Notes under the pieces: model-generated | The model's database searches: none | Seen by the model: only the letters and a program-made list of their open reading frames with translations | What the model was told of the DNA's origin: nothing | Part shown: positions 10,350 through 22,119 of the stretch, one piece after another | Layout: every line of letters begins with the position of its first letter | Numbering within the stretch: position 1 is the stretch's first letter | Origin: Kalmusia sp. IMI 367209 | Taxonomy: Eukaryota > Ascomycota > Dothideomycetes > Pleosporales > Didymosphaeriaceae | Reading direction: 5' to 3' | Length of the DNA: 64,000 nucleotides | Assembly: GCA_027946365.1 (NCBI GenBank) | Contig: JAPEUQ010000003.1 | Location: 1,364,001 to 1,428,000, forward strand | Made by a program: the position numbers and the translations under genes

Positions 10350-11309
10350 TTACTCGTAGAACACCAAGCACCTTACTTCGATACTTTGCCGTCCCGGGGC
10401 ATCAGTAGGTGTGTTCGGATCCGTGAACGCCGTGTGAGCTACCCTCACGGCTGTCCCCTTCTTTCCACCTTCTTCGCCCTCTCCTCTCGAGTCATAGCAC
10501 TTGAGCAACAATACTTCCTCCGGCTTCATATCTTTTACGTAGTAAAACTTGTGCTTCTCGTTTGGTGCAACTCCGAGCGTCTCACCGAAGATCTCGTAGC
10601 CTTCCGTGCTTGTTGTGGAATTAGGATCGGGCAGGACTTCCTTCCCACGGGCATCGTCTTCTGGGTTGATGGATGTTTTTGGATAAAGAAGATCCACGGG
10701 AACAAAGTCCGAAGGGTCGGTGCTGCGCCAATCGACTACGGCAAGAGGCGTGTCCGTAGCCGGGTTCTCAATAGGGCGCCACACATTGATGATCTGGTAG
10801 CGCCCTTTCAAAAGCTCTTCCGCCTCATCATTTGGAAGATGGCGGCGGACACGCGCTGCGGCAGCGGCAGGCGTCTGGTCGACGTGGACTTGCTGAACAG
10901 GCTGGCGGGGCGAGTCCTTCTTCCTGCGGCGAATGGTGTGATCGAATATAACTATTTTCTTGATCCCCGATATATTCGAGCGGAGCATCGACTCCACTTC
11001 GGGGTAGTAGGAGTTTCTGACGGTGGTGTCATCTTCAAAGAGCTTTTCCTTGGCGGGGCTTTTGTAGACCGCGAACCCCGCATTATCGGTATTGAACTTG
11101 TCTTCCTGGCCTCGCAGGCTAATAACATTGCGCTGGTGAGTATGCTCCTTGTAGTTCCCTCCTGGGCCGTCAACTTTAGCCCATGGTTTTCCCGTGTATG
11201 AGTTGGGGTCAATGTGAATGAATTGAGCAGTTGTCATGCTGGCGGTCGTGATAGTACGGATTTGGGATGCAAGAACAGGACGAAGCAGGCGCTGGAGCTT
11301 TAAGGACAT
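10350..11309 (-). CDS. AsaB/GA4-desaturase-like (CmcJ-like) oxygenase family protein
   Basis: Single-exon, 319 residues. It shows the family run: a VHVDQTP segment followed by an Ala/Arg helix, NVWRP, a KFYYVKDMKPEEVLLLKCYDS strand pair and the C-terminal RQSIEVRCLVFYE signature. These are shared by the fungal hydroxylase/desaturase AsaB and GA4-desaturase group, which look like Fe(II)/2-oxoglutarate-type enzymes. HVD and the later VAHTAF His could supply metal ligands (inference). From the first ATG the N-terminal 24 residues are rich in Arg/Leu/Ser/Thr without acids, like a mitochondrial presequence. A second ATG at 11237 removes it, so two isoforms are possible. The family often sits in metabolite clusters, but no partner genes are adjacent here. 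Substrate unknown. Confidence 0.82.
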   Translation of the reverse strand: MSLKLQRLLRPVLASQIRTITTASMTTAQFIHIDPNSYTGKPWAKVDGPGGNYKEHTHQRNVISLRGQEDKFNTDNAGFAVYKSPAKEKLFEDDTTVRNSYYPEVESMLRSNISGIKKIVIFDHTIRRRKKDSPRQPVQQVHVDQTPAAAAARVRRHLPNDEAEELLKGRYQIINVWRPIENPATDTPLAVVDWRSTDPSDFVPVDLLYPKTSINPEDDARGKEVLPDPNSTTSTEGYEIFGETLGVAPNEKHKFYYVKDMKPEEVLLLKCYDSRGEGEEGGKKGTAVRVAHTAFTDPNTPTDAPGRQSIEVRCLVFYE

Positions 11310-11972
11310 GGACCTGCGGAGAGGCTTGGTATTCGGACTCCGGCGGCCCGCGCATATATATTATACGATGAAACAGTGATTAGAAATGACATGACGCCAC
11401 CCCGAATCTTGCAGTGACGAGGCTGCTGGCGATTTAGCCAATCAGAAGTGGAATTAGTTGCGTGGATCGCTTTTTTCGGTCGGAATTTGCGCGCAGTGCA
11501 TCGTAAGCAGTCGACATGAAAATACTCATCTTTTTGTAGTGGCTTCTTAAATACTCTGACTAATCAAGCTCTTGTCTCACCGTAGGCGATTTTGTGAACC
11601 GTCGTGTGGGCCTTGGCTCAAGGTTACGTCACAGCGCATGCTATCACTGTGCGCTCATGTTGTCGGGAATCTGTCAACTGGGACTTTACGTTGGGTTGTT
11701 GTTCAAGAAATTTACTTTTCGACGTGCATTTGTTTACGTATAGGGAAACACGCTTCGAAGACAGTGTGTTAGTCTAGTCCGGTGGCTAAGAAGAACGTAG
11801 CTCAAAAATTAACACGCAAAAATCTCATTCCGCATTCGGGACTACTCCAGAAAATGTCTCAATGTTGCTCCGTCTGATCCAAGTCCATGAATGCTGAAGC
11901 ATATACGAATATGAACATACGCAACGTGAAGGCGGGGGTAAACGGACTTAATGCCGATAGGGCTGGTCGAGC
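11310..11972. other. Intergenic, divergent promoters
   Basis: Shared upstream region of the AsaB-like gene (minus) and F-box gene (plus). A TATA-like ATATATATTATA run lies near 11353. No genes seen. Confidence 0.55.
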
Positions 11973-13061
11973 ATGGATGATTATTTTGGAGCAACATCGC
12001 CCCGCCCTTCGTACACAATGCTATCCAAAATGCCACGCCACGTCGCTCACTCCAGCGACGACGAAGAGCCCCTTGAAGATAAGACAGTCGCTCTCCAGCT
12101 CCATTCAAAACGAACCGAGCGCCAGAAAAAGCAGAAGGCAAAGCGCGACCGCAGACGCGATGCCATTATTAACCTTACGAAGCTTCCTACCGAAATGATC
12201 CTCGAGTGTCTCAAGTATTCGCAGCCCGGCGATGTCCTCAACTTCAGCCATGTAAATCGTCGCTTCCGCTCCCTAGTCGACGCGAACGCGAATATCATCG
12301 GTGACGCCATTATCCGGCAGCGCTACACACTCCTCGCGCAATGCCTCGTCCTACCAAAGCTCCTCGCCGAGATCGAAGCTCCCGTTCGCCCATTTCTTGT
12401 TGATGAAAAACGGCAGCTACTCCTCGGCATCCACCATAAGCCCTACCAGCACGTCCAGTCACCAGACCAGCACTTGGTGTGTACATGTCTGTCCTGCATA
12501 CTGGCCTGGAATAATCTCGGCGTCGTGCTTGACTTTGCGCATTGGCAGGATAACCTTGATACTGGGGAACCACTGCCCATCATTGCAAGAGGCCAGACAC
12601 CGGAGTGGAACCAGAAGTTGGTGCAGCGAAACGCGTGCATCATGCGCACTGCGTTACGCAACTCGCTGTGGCACGCACGAATACTCGAGATACACTTGGC
12701 CAGCACTGTACGGGCGATCAGGAGACAGGCAAAGAACAAGGGAAACAAGAGGACGCACGTCGATATGACGGAAGAAGACGCTAGACTCGGCACCGATGCT
12801 TTCTTATCGAAGCCTGGGCCGCCTAGCCTGGAGTTCCCTTACCATCGAGATGAATACCACATGCTGTGAGTTCTGACCATCTTTACGTCGCGACAGAAGT
12901 TCTTCTAACACAATCTTAGCGAAGCGTATCTGCCAAACAGATATTGGAAAAAGTCCGAGGAGAGGTGGTTATACGGCACAGCAATCCACCATGAGCGCGA
13001 TCTTGGACTGGTGCTCCATCTCACAGGAAGAAGATTTCTCGACCCATCGTGGGCAAAGTAG
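11973..13061 (+). CDS. F-box protein
   Basis: Two exons, 11973-12865 and 12920-13061 (54-base intron, GTGAGT donor, TTCTAAC branch, CTTAG acceptor), 344 residues. A basic N-terminal tail is followed by an F-box near residues 68-105 (LTKLPTEMILECLKY...FSHVNRRFRSLV). The rest is helical with a CXCLSC pair near residue 170. The second exon restores MLEAYLPNRYW and a C-terminal HERDLG segment that resembles the end of many fungal F-box proteins. F-box proteins act as substrate receptors of SCF ubiquitin ligases through Skp1; no substrate domain (LRR, WD40) is seen. An ATG at 12018 would give a shorter product. Confidence 0.82.
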
Positions 13062-13675
13062 TCCAGTCCGGATCGGCATCAAGTAGACGGTAATTAGAAA
13101 GAACCCGATGTCGGGAACCTGCATATCAAACATCAAAAAAGCACAGACTGAAACCCACTTACAGCCTGAATGCGTTACATGTTCTGAATTCCAACAACGC
13201 TATTGCATCCAATTCAGGATTTCCGGGCTTCCTGGTAGCTCCCGTGTGCAACGACCTATACATGTACCCAACGGCATCCAAAATTTGCCGCAAATCGAAA
13301 TGTTGTCGGTATCGTAGGTTTCGATTGCCCCACACATAACCGACGCTAGCCATCAAGCTTCCTCTGCACCTACCCCTGTAGCGTTCGCTTATTAGAAATC
13401 TGCATCGCTGTTCTCCCCGAAGTACGGCATTCTTTTTAATATGATCGGCTGCTCACATCCACGTCTAGGGCCTTCCCCTCATACTCGGAAAATCGGCTGC
13501 TCGCCGCCCATCGGCGGTACGCTAGATCCATAAAACTTTCGTAGGGCGCAATCGTCCTCAATGACTCAACACTCAACATATATGAGTCGTCTTTGTAGCA
13601 TTACCCATATCAAACCTTTCACCACCCATGATATACCTTGTACGAGTAGAAGACTCAATCTGTTGTTGAGAAAAG
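13062..13675. other. Intergenic, promoter of the transporter
   Basis: Pyrimidine-rich and without coding signal. No RNA gene or repeat recognised. Confidence 0.55.
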
Positions 13676-15109
13676 ATGGATTCAAATATAGAGAAGGCGG
13701 AGGTACCAGACCAGGCTCAAGATTCCAACACCACATTCTTACCCATATCCCAAGGCGCTCCCTTAGCTAGAACAAAATCGGCAACGTCCAATGCTCTGGC
13801 GAGAGTAGCTTCGCACCTCACAACTCGCTCAATAACGGACCCCGGGCCCCCTCCCGATGGCGGCCTACGAGCCTGGACGCAGGTGGCTTGTGCCTGGCTG
13901 GCTGTCACGAATACCTGGGGTTTCGTGAACTCCTTCGGTGCTTTTCAAACGTATTATGCGGCTATCCTACCCCAACCGAACTCGACGATATCCTGGATTG
14001 GCTCAACACAGGCATGTTTATTGTTTGTTGTCGGTATTTTCAGTGGGCGCGCTTTTGACGCTGGCTGGTTTCGTCCTACAGTGCTACTTGGCGTTATCAT
14101 TCAGCTCATCGGAATATTTACGATGAGCGCGGCTAAGAACTACTGGCAGCTATTGCTTACTCAAGGAATATGTACCGGCATGGGAGGCGGTATTTTTTTC
14201 ATGCCTGTTATGAGCCTAGTGTCCACTTATTTTGCCAAACACCGTGGAGTGGCGATTGGCCTTGTTACGGTTGGTAATTCGGTTGGTGGCATGATTTATC
14301 CAACTGTAGTGCGACAACTGCTTCCAAAAGTAGGCTTTGGCTGGACAGTAAGAGTGCTAGGTTTCATAAACGTGGTCTGTTTATCAACGTGCCTTGCGTT
14401 CATGAGACCGCGCCTTCCACCGAGGAAGAGCGGGCCACTTTGGGATCCTGAATCCTTCAAGGACGTGCCGTACATCTTGTTCGTACTCGGTATCTGCTTC
14501 TTGATGCCTTCAGTGTATTTTGTTTTCTACTACGTAAGCTCTACATCTAAATCAATGGACCATACACTGCATGTACGCTTACCAGCATCTGCACAGGTCG
14601 TTTCTTTCGCTCGGTACCAGCTTGGCATGCCCTACACACAATCTCTCAACCTGGTCATCATCCTGAATGGCGTCGGTTTCCCCATGCGCATTCTCCCCGG
14701 ATACATCGCGGACCGCTATATCGGCCCGCTTAACACCTTCTCCCTATGTACTTTCTTTGCCACCGTAACCCTATTCTCTTGGCTGGGCGTCTCCAGCATC
14801 CCCACCTATTACACCTTCATCGCATTCTACGGGCTATTCGCTGCGGCATTTCAATCCCTCTTTTCGACAGCCATTGTCGCCTTATCGAATGATATCATGA
14901 AGACTGGGACGAGGCTGGGTATGGCGCTGACAGTTATTGGATTTAGTGCGCTTGTGGGCGGACCGCTGAGTGGGGCGTTGTTGAAAGCGAGCGGGGGTGA
15001 TTATAGACCGGTCATCGCTTGGGCGGGGGTGAGTAGTCTTATTGGGTGGGCGTTATGTACGGTGGCGAGGGGGGTGAAGTTTGGTTGGGAGTTAAGGACG
15101 AGGTGTTGA
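13676..15109 (+). CDS. MFS monocarboxylate-type (MCT/MCH) transporter
   Basis: Exons 13676-14533 and 14597-15109, 456 residues. The 63-base intron (GTAAGC...CACAG) contains no stop and keeps the frame, so an unspliced reading adds 21 wrong residues inside the protein. Removal restores FYYVVSFARYQLG, the continuous loop and helix of fungal MCT-like carriers. After a disordered N-terminal tail comes PPPDGGLRAW, the family hallmark before the first helix, then 12 predicted spans with the RGVAIGL and GRILP-like (MRILPG) loop motifs. Fungal members include the riboflavin carrier Mch5 and other monocarboxylate-porter homologues. The substrate cannot be assigned; plasma-membrane location is likely. 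Confidence 0.88.
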   Translation: MDSNIEKAEVPDQAQDSNTTFLPISQGAPLARTKSATSNALARVASHLTTRSITDPGPPPDGGLRAWTQVACAWLAVTNTWGFVNSFGAFQTYYAAILPQPNSTISWIGSTQACLLFVVGIFSGRAFDAGWFRPTVLLGVIIQLIGIFTMSAAKNYWQLLLTQGICTGMGGGIFFMPVMSLVSTYFAKHRGVAIGLVTVGNSVGGMIYPTVVRQLLPKVGFGWTVRVLGFINVVCLSTCLAFMRPRLPPRKSGPLWDPESFKDVPYILFVLGICFLMPSVYFVFYYVSSTSKSMDHTLHVRLPASAQVVSFARYQLGMPYTQSLNLVIILNGVGFPMRILPGYIADRYIGPLNTFSLCTFFATVTLFSWLGVSSIPTYYTFIAFYGLFAAAFQSLFSTAIVALSNDIMKTGTRLGMALTVIGFSALVGGPLSGALLKASGGDYRPVIAWAGVSSLIGWALCTVARGVKFGWELRTRC

Positions 15110-15581
15110 TGTTGGGTGGAGGGGCGGGAGAATTTTCGATCTAGCAGGATGGAAAGACGATACGCAAGCCCAGGATGATTTTTCGCATCAAACAATTTCA
15201 AATGCGATAGCTTGAGCTCCTGTACCAGTTGGCTCAATCAGCCATATTGAGACCAAACGAAAACGACAACGAAGATGAGCGGAGATCTGTGTTGGCACGC
15301 TCACGATGTAATAAGCGGGACTATAGTACGTTGACTCTCTGGAAGTTGTCCACATAAGATAGTATGTAATCAGCGGTCTGACGAATGTGGTGAAAGATGA
15401 TGTTGAGAATTACATCTATCTCTGACGCGGATCGTAGCCATAGGTTCACTGACGATATACACAAACCACTAGAATCCACTTTATAAACCTCCAAAACATC
15501 ACAGCTGCAGACTGGGCCACCTGGAAATCACAGCTTCATAGTACTACAAAATTCATTTTCTCATTTTACTATCCACACAAA
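15110..15581. other. Intergenic
   Basis: Promoter region of the kinase gene. Nothing recognised apart from AT-rich leader sequence. Confidence 0.5.
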
Positions 15582-16502
15582 ATGCCATCCCCCGTCCTCT
15601 CCTATTCTCGCCAACTCCTCACTTATCACTACCCAGAAGACCACGCGCTGACCCGTGCAGGCGGTTTTAACCGAAAAATTGCCGTCGTCCACGCCCGTCA
15701 TACCCCTCGCCCAACCTACATCAAAAAGGTCTTCCTCCCGCAGGACGTCCGCTCCGGCCACGCCGCACGCGAAATCGACTACCTCAAACATCTCCGCGGC
15801 AGCCCCAGCATCTGCAAACTGATCGCATACACGCTCGACCCGACGACCGGATACGGTGCCATGGTCCTGAAGCACTACTCCCACGGTTCGCTGGAGAAAC
15901 TGATTACCTTGCACAAGAGAGTGGGCATAAGCATCCCGCGCGGCTTCATCTGGAAGGTGTTTCTAGCATTAGCAGAGGCGTTGACGTGGATGCGGTACGG
16001 GCCGGATTCGCACGAAGGCAGCTGGAATTTCATCATCCATCGGGATATCCATCCTGGCAATGTGTTCTTAGGGCCGCTGTCCGCGACGCAGTATCCGCTC
16101 GTCGTGCTCGGCGATTTCGGATGCAGTATTGACAGGCCACGGTATGTCAGGGACTGGGTCTCGACGTCGACGCGGGCGGCGAGGGCTTCAAGGTGGCATA
16201 GGCATTATCGCACGCCGGAGACGCCGTATCCCAGGACGAAGTCGGATGTGTATCAGGTGGGGTTGGTGATCGTTTCGCTGTGTAAGCTGACGTGTAATCC
16301 AAGGGCATTTGATGAGACATATCCTGCGGGGAGGAGGGAGGAGCTTAGGTTGAGCGGGTTGCTAAGGAGGTGTTTGGAGAGGGATTATGACAGGAGGATC
16401 GATCCGAGGGTGTTGAGGGATGAGTTGCGGAGGGAGGTTAGAAGAATGAGTGGGGGTGAGGGGGGTTTACTATTGGCCGGACCATTAGATACCTTGTTGT
16501 AA
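15582..16502 (+). CDS. NEK-like protein kinase
   Basis: Single-exon, 306 residues, little more than one kinase domain. Visible motifs are the candidate ATP-binding Lys in YIKKVF, the helix-C Glu in AAREIDYL, the catalytic loop HRDIHPGNV at residue 153, DFG at 178, a TPE in place of APE and the KSDVYQVG helix. The glycine-rich loop is poor, and the catalytic-loop Lys (HRDxK) is His, as in several fungal NEK-annotated proteins, so activity is uncertain. No other domain or signal is seen. Fungal genomes carry many such short kinases of unknown role. Confidence 0.85.
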   Translation: MPSPVLSYSRQLLTYHYPEDHALTRAGGFNRKIAVVHARHTPRPTYIKKVFLPQDVRSGHAAREIDYLKHLRGSPSICKLIAYTLDPTTGYGAMVLKHYSHGSLEKLITLHKRVGISIPRGFIWKVFLALAEALTWMRYGPDSHEGSWNFIIHRDIHPGNVFLGPLSATQYPLVVLGDFGCSIDRPRYVRDWVSTSTRAARASRWHRHYRTPETPYPRTKSDVYQVGLVIVSLCKLTCNPRAFDETYPAGRREELRLSGLLRRCLERDYDRRIDPRVLRDELRREVRRMSGGEGGLLLAGPLDTLL

Positions 16503-18428
16503 GGGTGAGAGCAGTTATATTCGTTCATTTTACAGAGGGTGGGTTGCTTGCTCGTTCGAATGAGAGTCTCGTGCTTTCTGCTGCTTTTTAGATATCACTA
16601 CTAAGAGTTCAACTGCTCATATTCCCTTTGTCGTATCATAGACTTTTGAATTGACTGTAGAACATCTCCATGGACCTCTAGAAGAAAAAAGAAGCAAAGT
16701 GCAAAAAGCTACACGCAGGCCGTTAGAATTCGAAATCCCCACCCAGTCGATTGCCTTGAGTATTATCTTGGTTTCTTGTACCCACACCTTCCCATGAAAC
16801 CTATACGTTAAATATGAAAGGTATCTATATTACATATGTTTCACATTAAAGTTTCTGTGCCTGTTCAATCTTCAACCGCAAGTGTGTGTTACGCACGTGG
16901 CAAGCGAAGAAGCGCGTACGTGCAAGCACTGAAATGTGTTGCTATGTAAACGAACGCTAAGGAGAAGAGCAGCGCTCATTAGGAAGGAACGGCTTCCAGC
17001 GAGTACGTGCCGGAGGGAAAATATCAAAGCGTGTATCTCCCATTATTAGCGGCTGCTCTGCTTAAAGAAGACCGGTGGCCATGCTTTCGTTTCTTCTTGC
17101 GAGGTGCAGATGCTAGTACGAGGCTAGCCACAGAGTTACTCATCATTGGTAGAGTTCCTTGGCGTGTGCGTGAAGCGGAAGACGGTATCAATGAGGACCT
17201 CGTTCTGATACGTTGCAAGAATTCTACGTTTCTATAGTAATACGCTAACGAAGCCATGCAAAAGCACTTAACGCCAGTCATCAACTTGGATACCCTACAT
17301 TATTTATTAGCAAAAACCTTCCACTAACATCTCCAACTTACATTGTCAGGTGAATTGCGAATAATAGATATACTAAGTCGTTGACGCTGTTCTTTGTCTT
17401 GAAGTACAGAATAACGGCTGAACAAACACAGGCCCTGAAGCGGATTAGTTTGTATGACTTTAATCTCGACACGAGGAGGGCTACATACATCGTGATAGAA
17501 TGAAACATCACTATAACATCGAGCTCTTTTCTCTCCATTCCCTTTAGATTCGCGGTGGTAATAATCAGCAGCAACAGGAGTAAGAAATCTGTAGCAAAGT
17601 CTAAAGATGATATGGTAATAGCAGGAAATCCTAAAATAGCTACGTTGCGCGATATTGATAGGCGTACTTTAGCCAAACAGCGACGAAGCTCAGCTGAATG
17701 AACGGTGAACCTGCGTTTGAGATCATAGAGAATACTCTATATTCATACTTTATGATTTGAAACTAACTTGTTTCGACCAGAACACGATTCGGTCAGCACA
17801 ATTCTCAGACTATCGTGTCGGCTAGCGCAAGGCTATGCATCTTGTGTGACTGCATCTATGAATATGATGTGTATGAACGAGTCAACACTTGTCTCTGACT
17901 GGTTGCCGTCATGGTCTAAACATGTTGGACAAGCTTTTAGTCGCCCACGACGAAAGGCGTTGTTCGATTTGAGCAACGATGAGGAGGCGGGTCATGCAAC
18001 CACGTCAGCACTCTTAGTTCGCAAAGTACTAATCCAGATCGTGCAATGCATTGTGTCAGTACACAGAGAGAGTAAGTTGTCGCGGAAGGCTAGGAGGAGC
18101 GGAGCTTGATTGTGCGAGAAAGAGCTTAAGCGGCCCAAGCTTTTGACGATCGCCCGCACCCCGCTGCGAAAGTTGAGCCTTCCGTCACTCTCCATGCACC
18201 CCACCCTCAAGCCAAGCTCCTCTTGGCAAGGTACCGGTCCATTGATAGACCGAAACGCTTTCGATCCTGCATTATTCCTAGGATCAAGGTTGCATTTAGC
18301 ATGGGTTGAGTAATGTTTTTAAACCAGCGCAGACGCGCATGGTGTGGAGAAGGCTGAACGGTGGTTGATTGCGCGACGGTAAATGTCTACTAATCAAGTG
18401 TAACAAGTCGCTAATTCAGGCTCTGTAG
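16503..18428. other. 1.9 kb without a supported gene
   Basis: Partly AT-rich. A 112-residue hydrophobic minus-strand ORF (17338-17676) and two short plus-strand ORFs show no family features, splice partners or codon bias that would support them. No repeat structure noticed. Confidence 0.5.
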
Positions 18429-21400
18429 ATGTTTGCCAGCCTTTTCTCCTTCCTTCTCGCTGTAGGCGCCACGATTGCGCTTCCAGGAGAGAGTGTAAAT
18501 CCCTCATTCGATGCAGTAATTGACAAAGGCACTTTTCAGAACCCGTCCAAGAATGTGCGCCCAAAATTCCGCTACTGGATACCAGATGCGTCCGTGGACA
18601 CTGAAATAGTGGCCCAAGATGTCAAAAGCGCGGCAGAAGTCGGGTGCGGCGGACTCGAGCTGCTTGGCTACTACCTCTATGGTGGACCCCCTACGAACGG
18701 GGCCGGACGAGGGACGTATGCACCCGTGGATTGGTCCCAATATGGTTTCGGTACACCGGAATGGCGTATGTTGGACCCCGAAACCTGGTTAACAGAATGC
18801 ATTTGCTGATGGTTAAGTAGACAAAGTGTTCAGAGCGTTCGTTGAGGCCCACCGCGACAATGACTTGATCATGGACTTCGCTATGGGTCCCAACCAGGGA
18901 ACTGGTGTGCCGGCACCCATCGACGAGGAGGGATTAATGTGGGATATCTCTGCATTCAATGCAACGGTACCGATTGGTGGCACTTTCGACCAAGTGCTTC
19001 CAGGCTGGGGCCTCGGCACGCTACAAGCTGCTATATCTGGCACCATCTTGGGATCACAGAACGTCACATCCAATGACCCATCAGGCGGGCTCCCTGGAGA
19101 TCAACGCCTCAACCGAACCCAATACACATTGTCGGCTACAAGCCTCGTAGATGTCACTAATCAGGTCGATGATTCTGGACATCTTCGGCTCGATTTCTCA
19201 ACGCCCAGCTCTTCCAATGTCACAGGAGATAATCACATCATCTTTGCGGTCTATCTATACAAGTCATTGTACCGTGCACAGCAAGGTCCCCTCGAAATGA
19301 AAGGCCCACAAAGTAAACCTGAATCATATGTCAACAACGGATCCTGGGCTGTCGACCACTTCTCGGCACTCGGCGCGCAAGTAATGACAAAATTTTGGGA
19401 AGAGCACATTTTAAACAATGGTACCAAAGAACTGTTGCAGCAGGTTGGTAATTATGGATGGGAAGATAGTGTGGAAATCCAAGCCAACGTTTACTGGACG
19501 AAGAATCTCTCGGTCGTATTCGAAGGACAGCACCAGTACTCAATAAATAAGTGGCTTCCGATCCTCTTCCATCGCAACGGCAAATATAAGCAGTCAAACC
19601 CAACAGGCTGGTATGTTACCGACGAGCCAGACAACGGCAATTCCCACATCGCAGACTACAGAGCTACGCTGGCTTCACAGTATCAGATATACGAATCGGA
19701 GGTGAAGAAATGGTTAAATGAGTTCCTCGGGCTTCAGTTCTCTGCGCAGCTTTCATACAACCTTCCAATGGATATGCTAGCGAATATCCCCACCGTCGAT
19801 GCCCCGGAGACAGAATCGCTCGATTTTAGTGATTTGATCGATGGCTATCGTCAGTATTCAGGGCCTGCAAACCTCGCTAAGCGACGCGTCATATCGTCCG
19901 AGTGCGGTGCTGTGCGAGGGGAGGCTTATGTGGAGACCCTACCTGAGATCCTCTGGAAGGTCAAGCGTTCATATGCTGGATCCGTGAACCAATTTGTCTT
20001 CCATGGTTTCCCATATTCTGGTGATGTAAGTAAACAAGACTGATCCATCTGTGATAATTTCATACTGACAGTTGAATTAGTATGGAAATACAACGTGGCC
20101 AGGGTGGTCAACCTTCACCTACCAATACTCCGCTATGCATGGCCCCCATGAGCCTGCATGGGAATTTTATCGGGATCAATTCGAATTTATCGCACGCAAT
20201 AATTGGGTATTCCAAACCGGAATTCCTCGTATGGACATCGCGATATGGCAAAAGATGACTGTATATCCAGGCCACATTGAGGCACGAACGTACCAACCCA
20301 CCGATTTAGAGGAGATGGGCTATTCATACGAATATATTAGCCCTGACAATCTGGAACTTCCTGCTGCAAAGGTCGTGGACAAAGTCTTAGCTCCGGATGC
20401 GCAGGCCTTCAAAGCGTTTGTCCTGCGGCGAAACGACTCTCTTACGCTTGAAGGTGTCTCCAAGCTCGTCGAATTTGCAAATGCTGGTCTTCCTATCGTC
20501 TTTGCGGGAGGCAAGCCCTCAACCTTCGTTGGTACTGCTGCACCTACGGTTCAGCGGCAGGCTCTGCGAGACATCGAAACTATCTCTCGCCTACCAAATG
20601 TACATGTTACAGATTCATACCTTGTCGCTTCGACAATATCATCGCTTGGGATCGACCCCTTGACAAAGGTTTCCACCAATGCTTCATGGTATACTTATTG
20701 GCGATTTGACCCTGTTACTGACGTGGACTACGTTTTCGTCTACAATGATGCAATGCACATTCCTCAAGGTCAAGGTGCATCCCAGGGATCCATTGAGTTC
20801 CAGTCGACAAAAATCCCTTACGAATATAACGCTTGGACTGGTGAGAAGAAACCCATTCTCACCTACAACACAACAAATTCTTCTACAATCATTTCTTTCC
20901 GCTTAGCTGGAAACCAGTCAACTATCGTAGCGTTTGAACCTCCGACCTCTAATCTCACGAATGCTATACGAGTCACTAATGTCACTAGTGACATCCTCGG
21001 TAGCAACGTTGTTGGAGAGAAAGTAACATTGAAAACCCCAACGACTTCAGCGTTCACTCTATCGAATTGGAGTCTCACTGTCGAGCACTGGGACCCACCT
21101 GTAGATCTTTACAACTACACATACGGGGCATTAAAGCACAACACCACTCACCAACTGTCTAGCCTCATACCATGGCTAGACATTCCGGGCTTGCAAAACG
21201 TGTCTGGTAGAGGTTACTACTCTACCTCCTTCAATTGGCCTCTAACATCCAACAAAAATTCTAGTACTACGGCAGATGGCGCATTCATTGACTTTGGATT
21301 CATCTACCACACACTACGAGCATACATAAATGGTCGTCAGCTGCCACCACTGGATGTTACGCAAGCAAGAGCCGATATCAAGGAGTACTTAGTCTCTGGG

Positions 21401-21601
21401 ACTAATAAAGTGGAAGCCGTAGTTGCGACACCATTGGGAAACGTGCTGCGCCCGATCTGGTGGCAGCTGATGAGCAGCGGTGAGGGGCCTGGGAGTGCGG
21501 ATGCAGGGCCAGAGCATGGATTTGTCGAACCGCCGCAGGGGAAGTACGGTCTACAGACTGAAGTGGTGGTGTATCCGTACGTGGAGACGGAGCTTACCTG
21601 A
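18429..21601 (+). CDS. Secreted GH106-type alpha-L-rhamnosidase candidate
   Basis: Three exons: 18429-18765, 18821-20025, 20081-21601 (introns of 55 bases each, GTATGT...AGTAG and GTAAGT...ATTAG), 1020 residues. A signal peptide covers about residues 1-18. The mature N-terminus PKFRYWIPDASVD...GGLELLGYY is the opening of fungal GH106 proteins, followed by the long (beta/alpha)8-like catalytic region (SSECGAVRG, FHGFPYSGD) and C-terminal beta-sandwich domains ending in a galactose-binding-like region. Many NxT/S sites fit secretion. Length matches the family. GH106 enzymes release L-rhamnose from pectic or other rhamnosylated glycans; fungal members are scarcely characterised, so substrate is inferred. 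Confidence 0.85.
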
Positions 21602-22119
21602 AGCCCGAACTCTATGTGTGAATAGCATTCAACGCGCCTTTATCAGATTAGATATGCAGTCGCCTATCGTATGCCATACACATTACGGGTCAGTGCGCAA
21701 TGATGCTCGGACCCTCCTGACTGATCCAAATGATGAACCAGCATTCTGGGAATGATTGTTAGGTCCGGAAGATCGCAAGTGGGTCTCGGTTGTCGTCATT
21801 GCGCCCTACGGGCACGTACCATGGGACGCTCCCCAATGAAGTCAGCGTCAGCACTCAATTCGCACTTCACTCCCCATAACTCTAAATAAGCGATAATAAT
21901 ACTTGCTAATAGTTCTATGCGTCTTAAGTACTCAGCCTCCATAGAGATGATCAATCAAGCAATCAAACGTCACAATATAGAAGTTGCAGTGATGTGATTT
22001 TATTGATCTACCTCCTTCGCGCTTCGCACCGAGATACATATATGTTCGGAAACAGATAGTCGCTCCAAACCACGTTTCATGAAATAGTATATAAGATAAT
22101 GAGTGCGGAAGTAAAGACT
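21602..22119. other. Intergenic, convergent 3' ends
   Basis: 3' flanks of the GH106 gene and the membrane-protein gene; no further feature seen. Confidence 0.55.

Noticed and set aside
10386..11201. 271-residue plus-strand ORF
   Set aside because: Antisense shadow of the AsaB-like gene; Cys/Arg-rich composition without a domain.
12866..12961. Possible frameshift in the second exon of the F-box gene
   Set aside because: Rechecking the phases showed that the ordinary 54-base intron gives one continuous frame to the stop at 13059-13061.
17338..17676. 112-residue hydrophobic minus-strand ORF
   Set aside because: AT-rich sequence gives chance Leu/Ile/Val-rich ORFs; no promoter, splice partner or family found.
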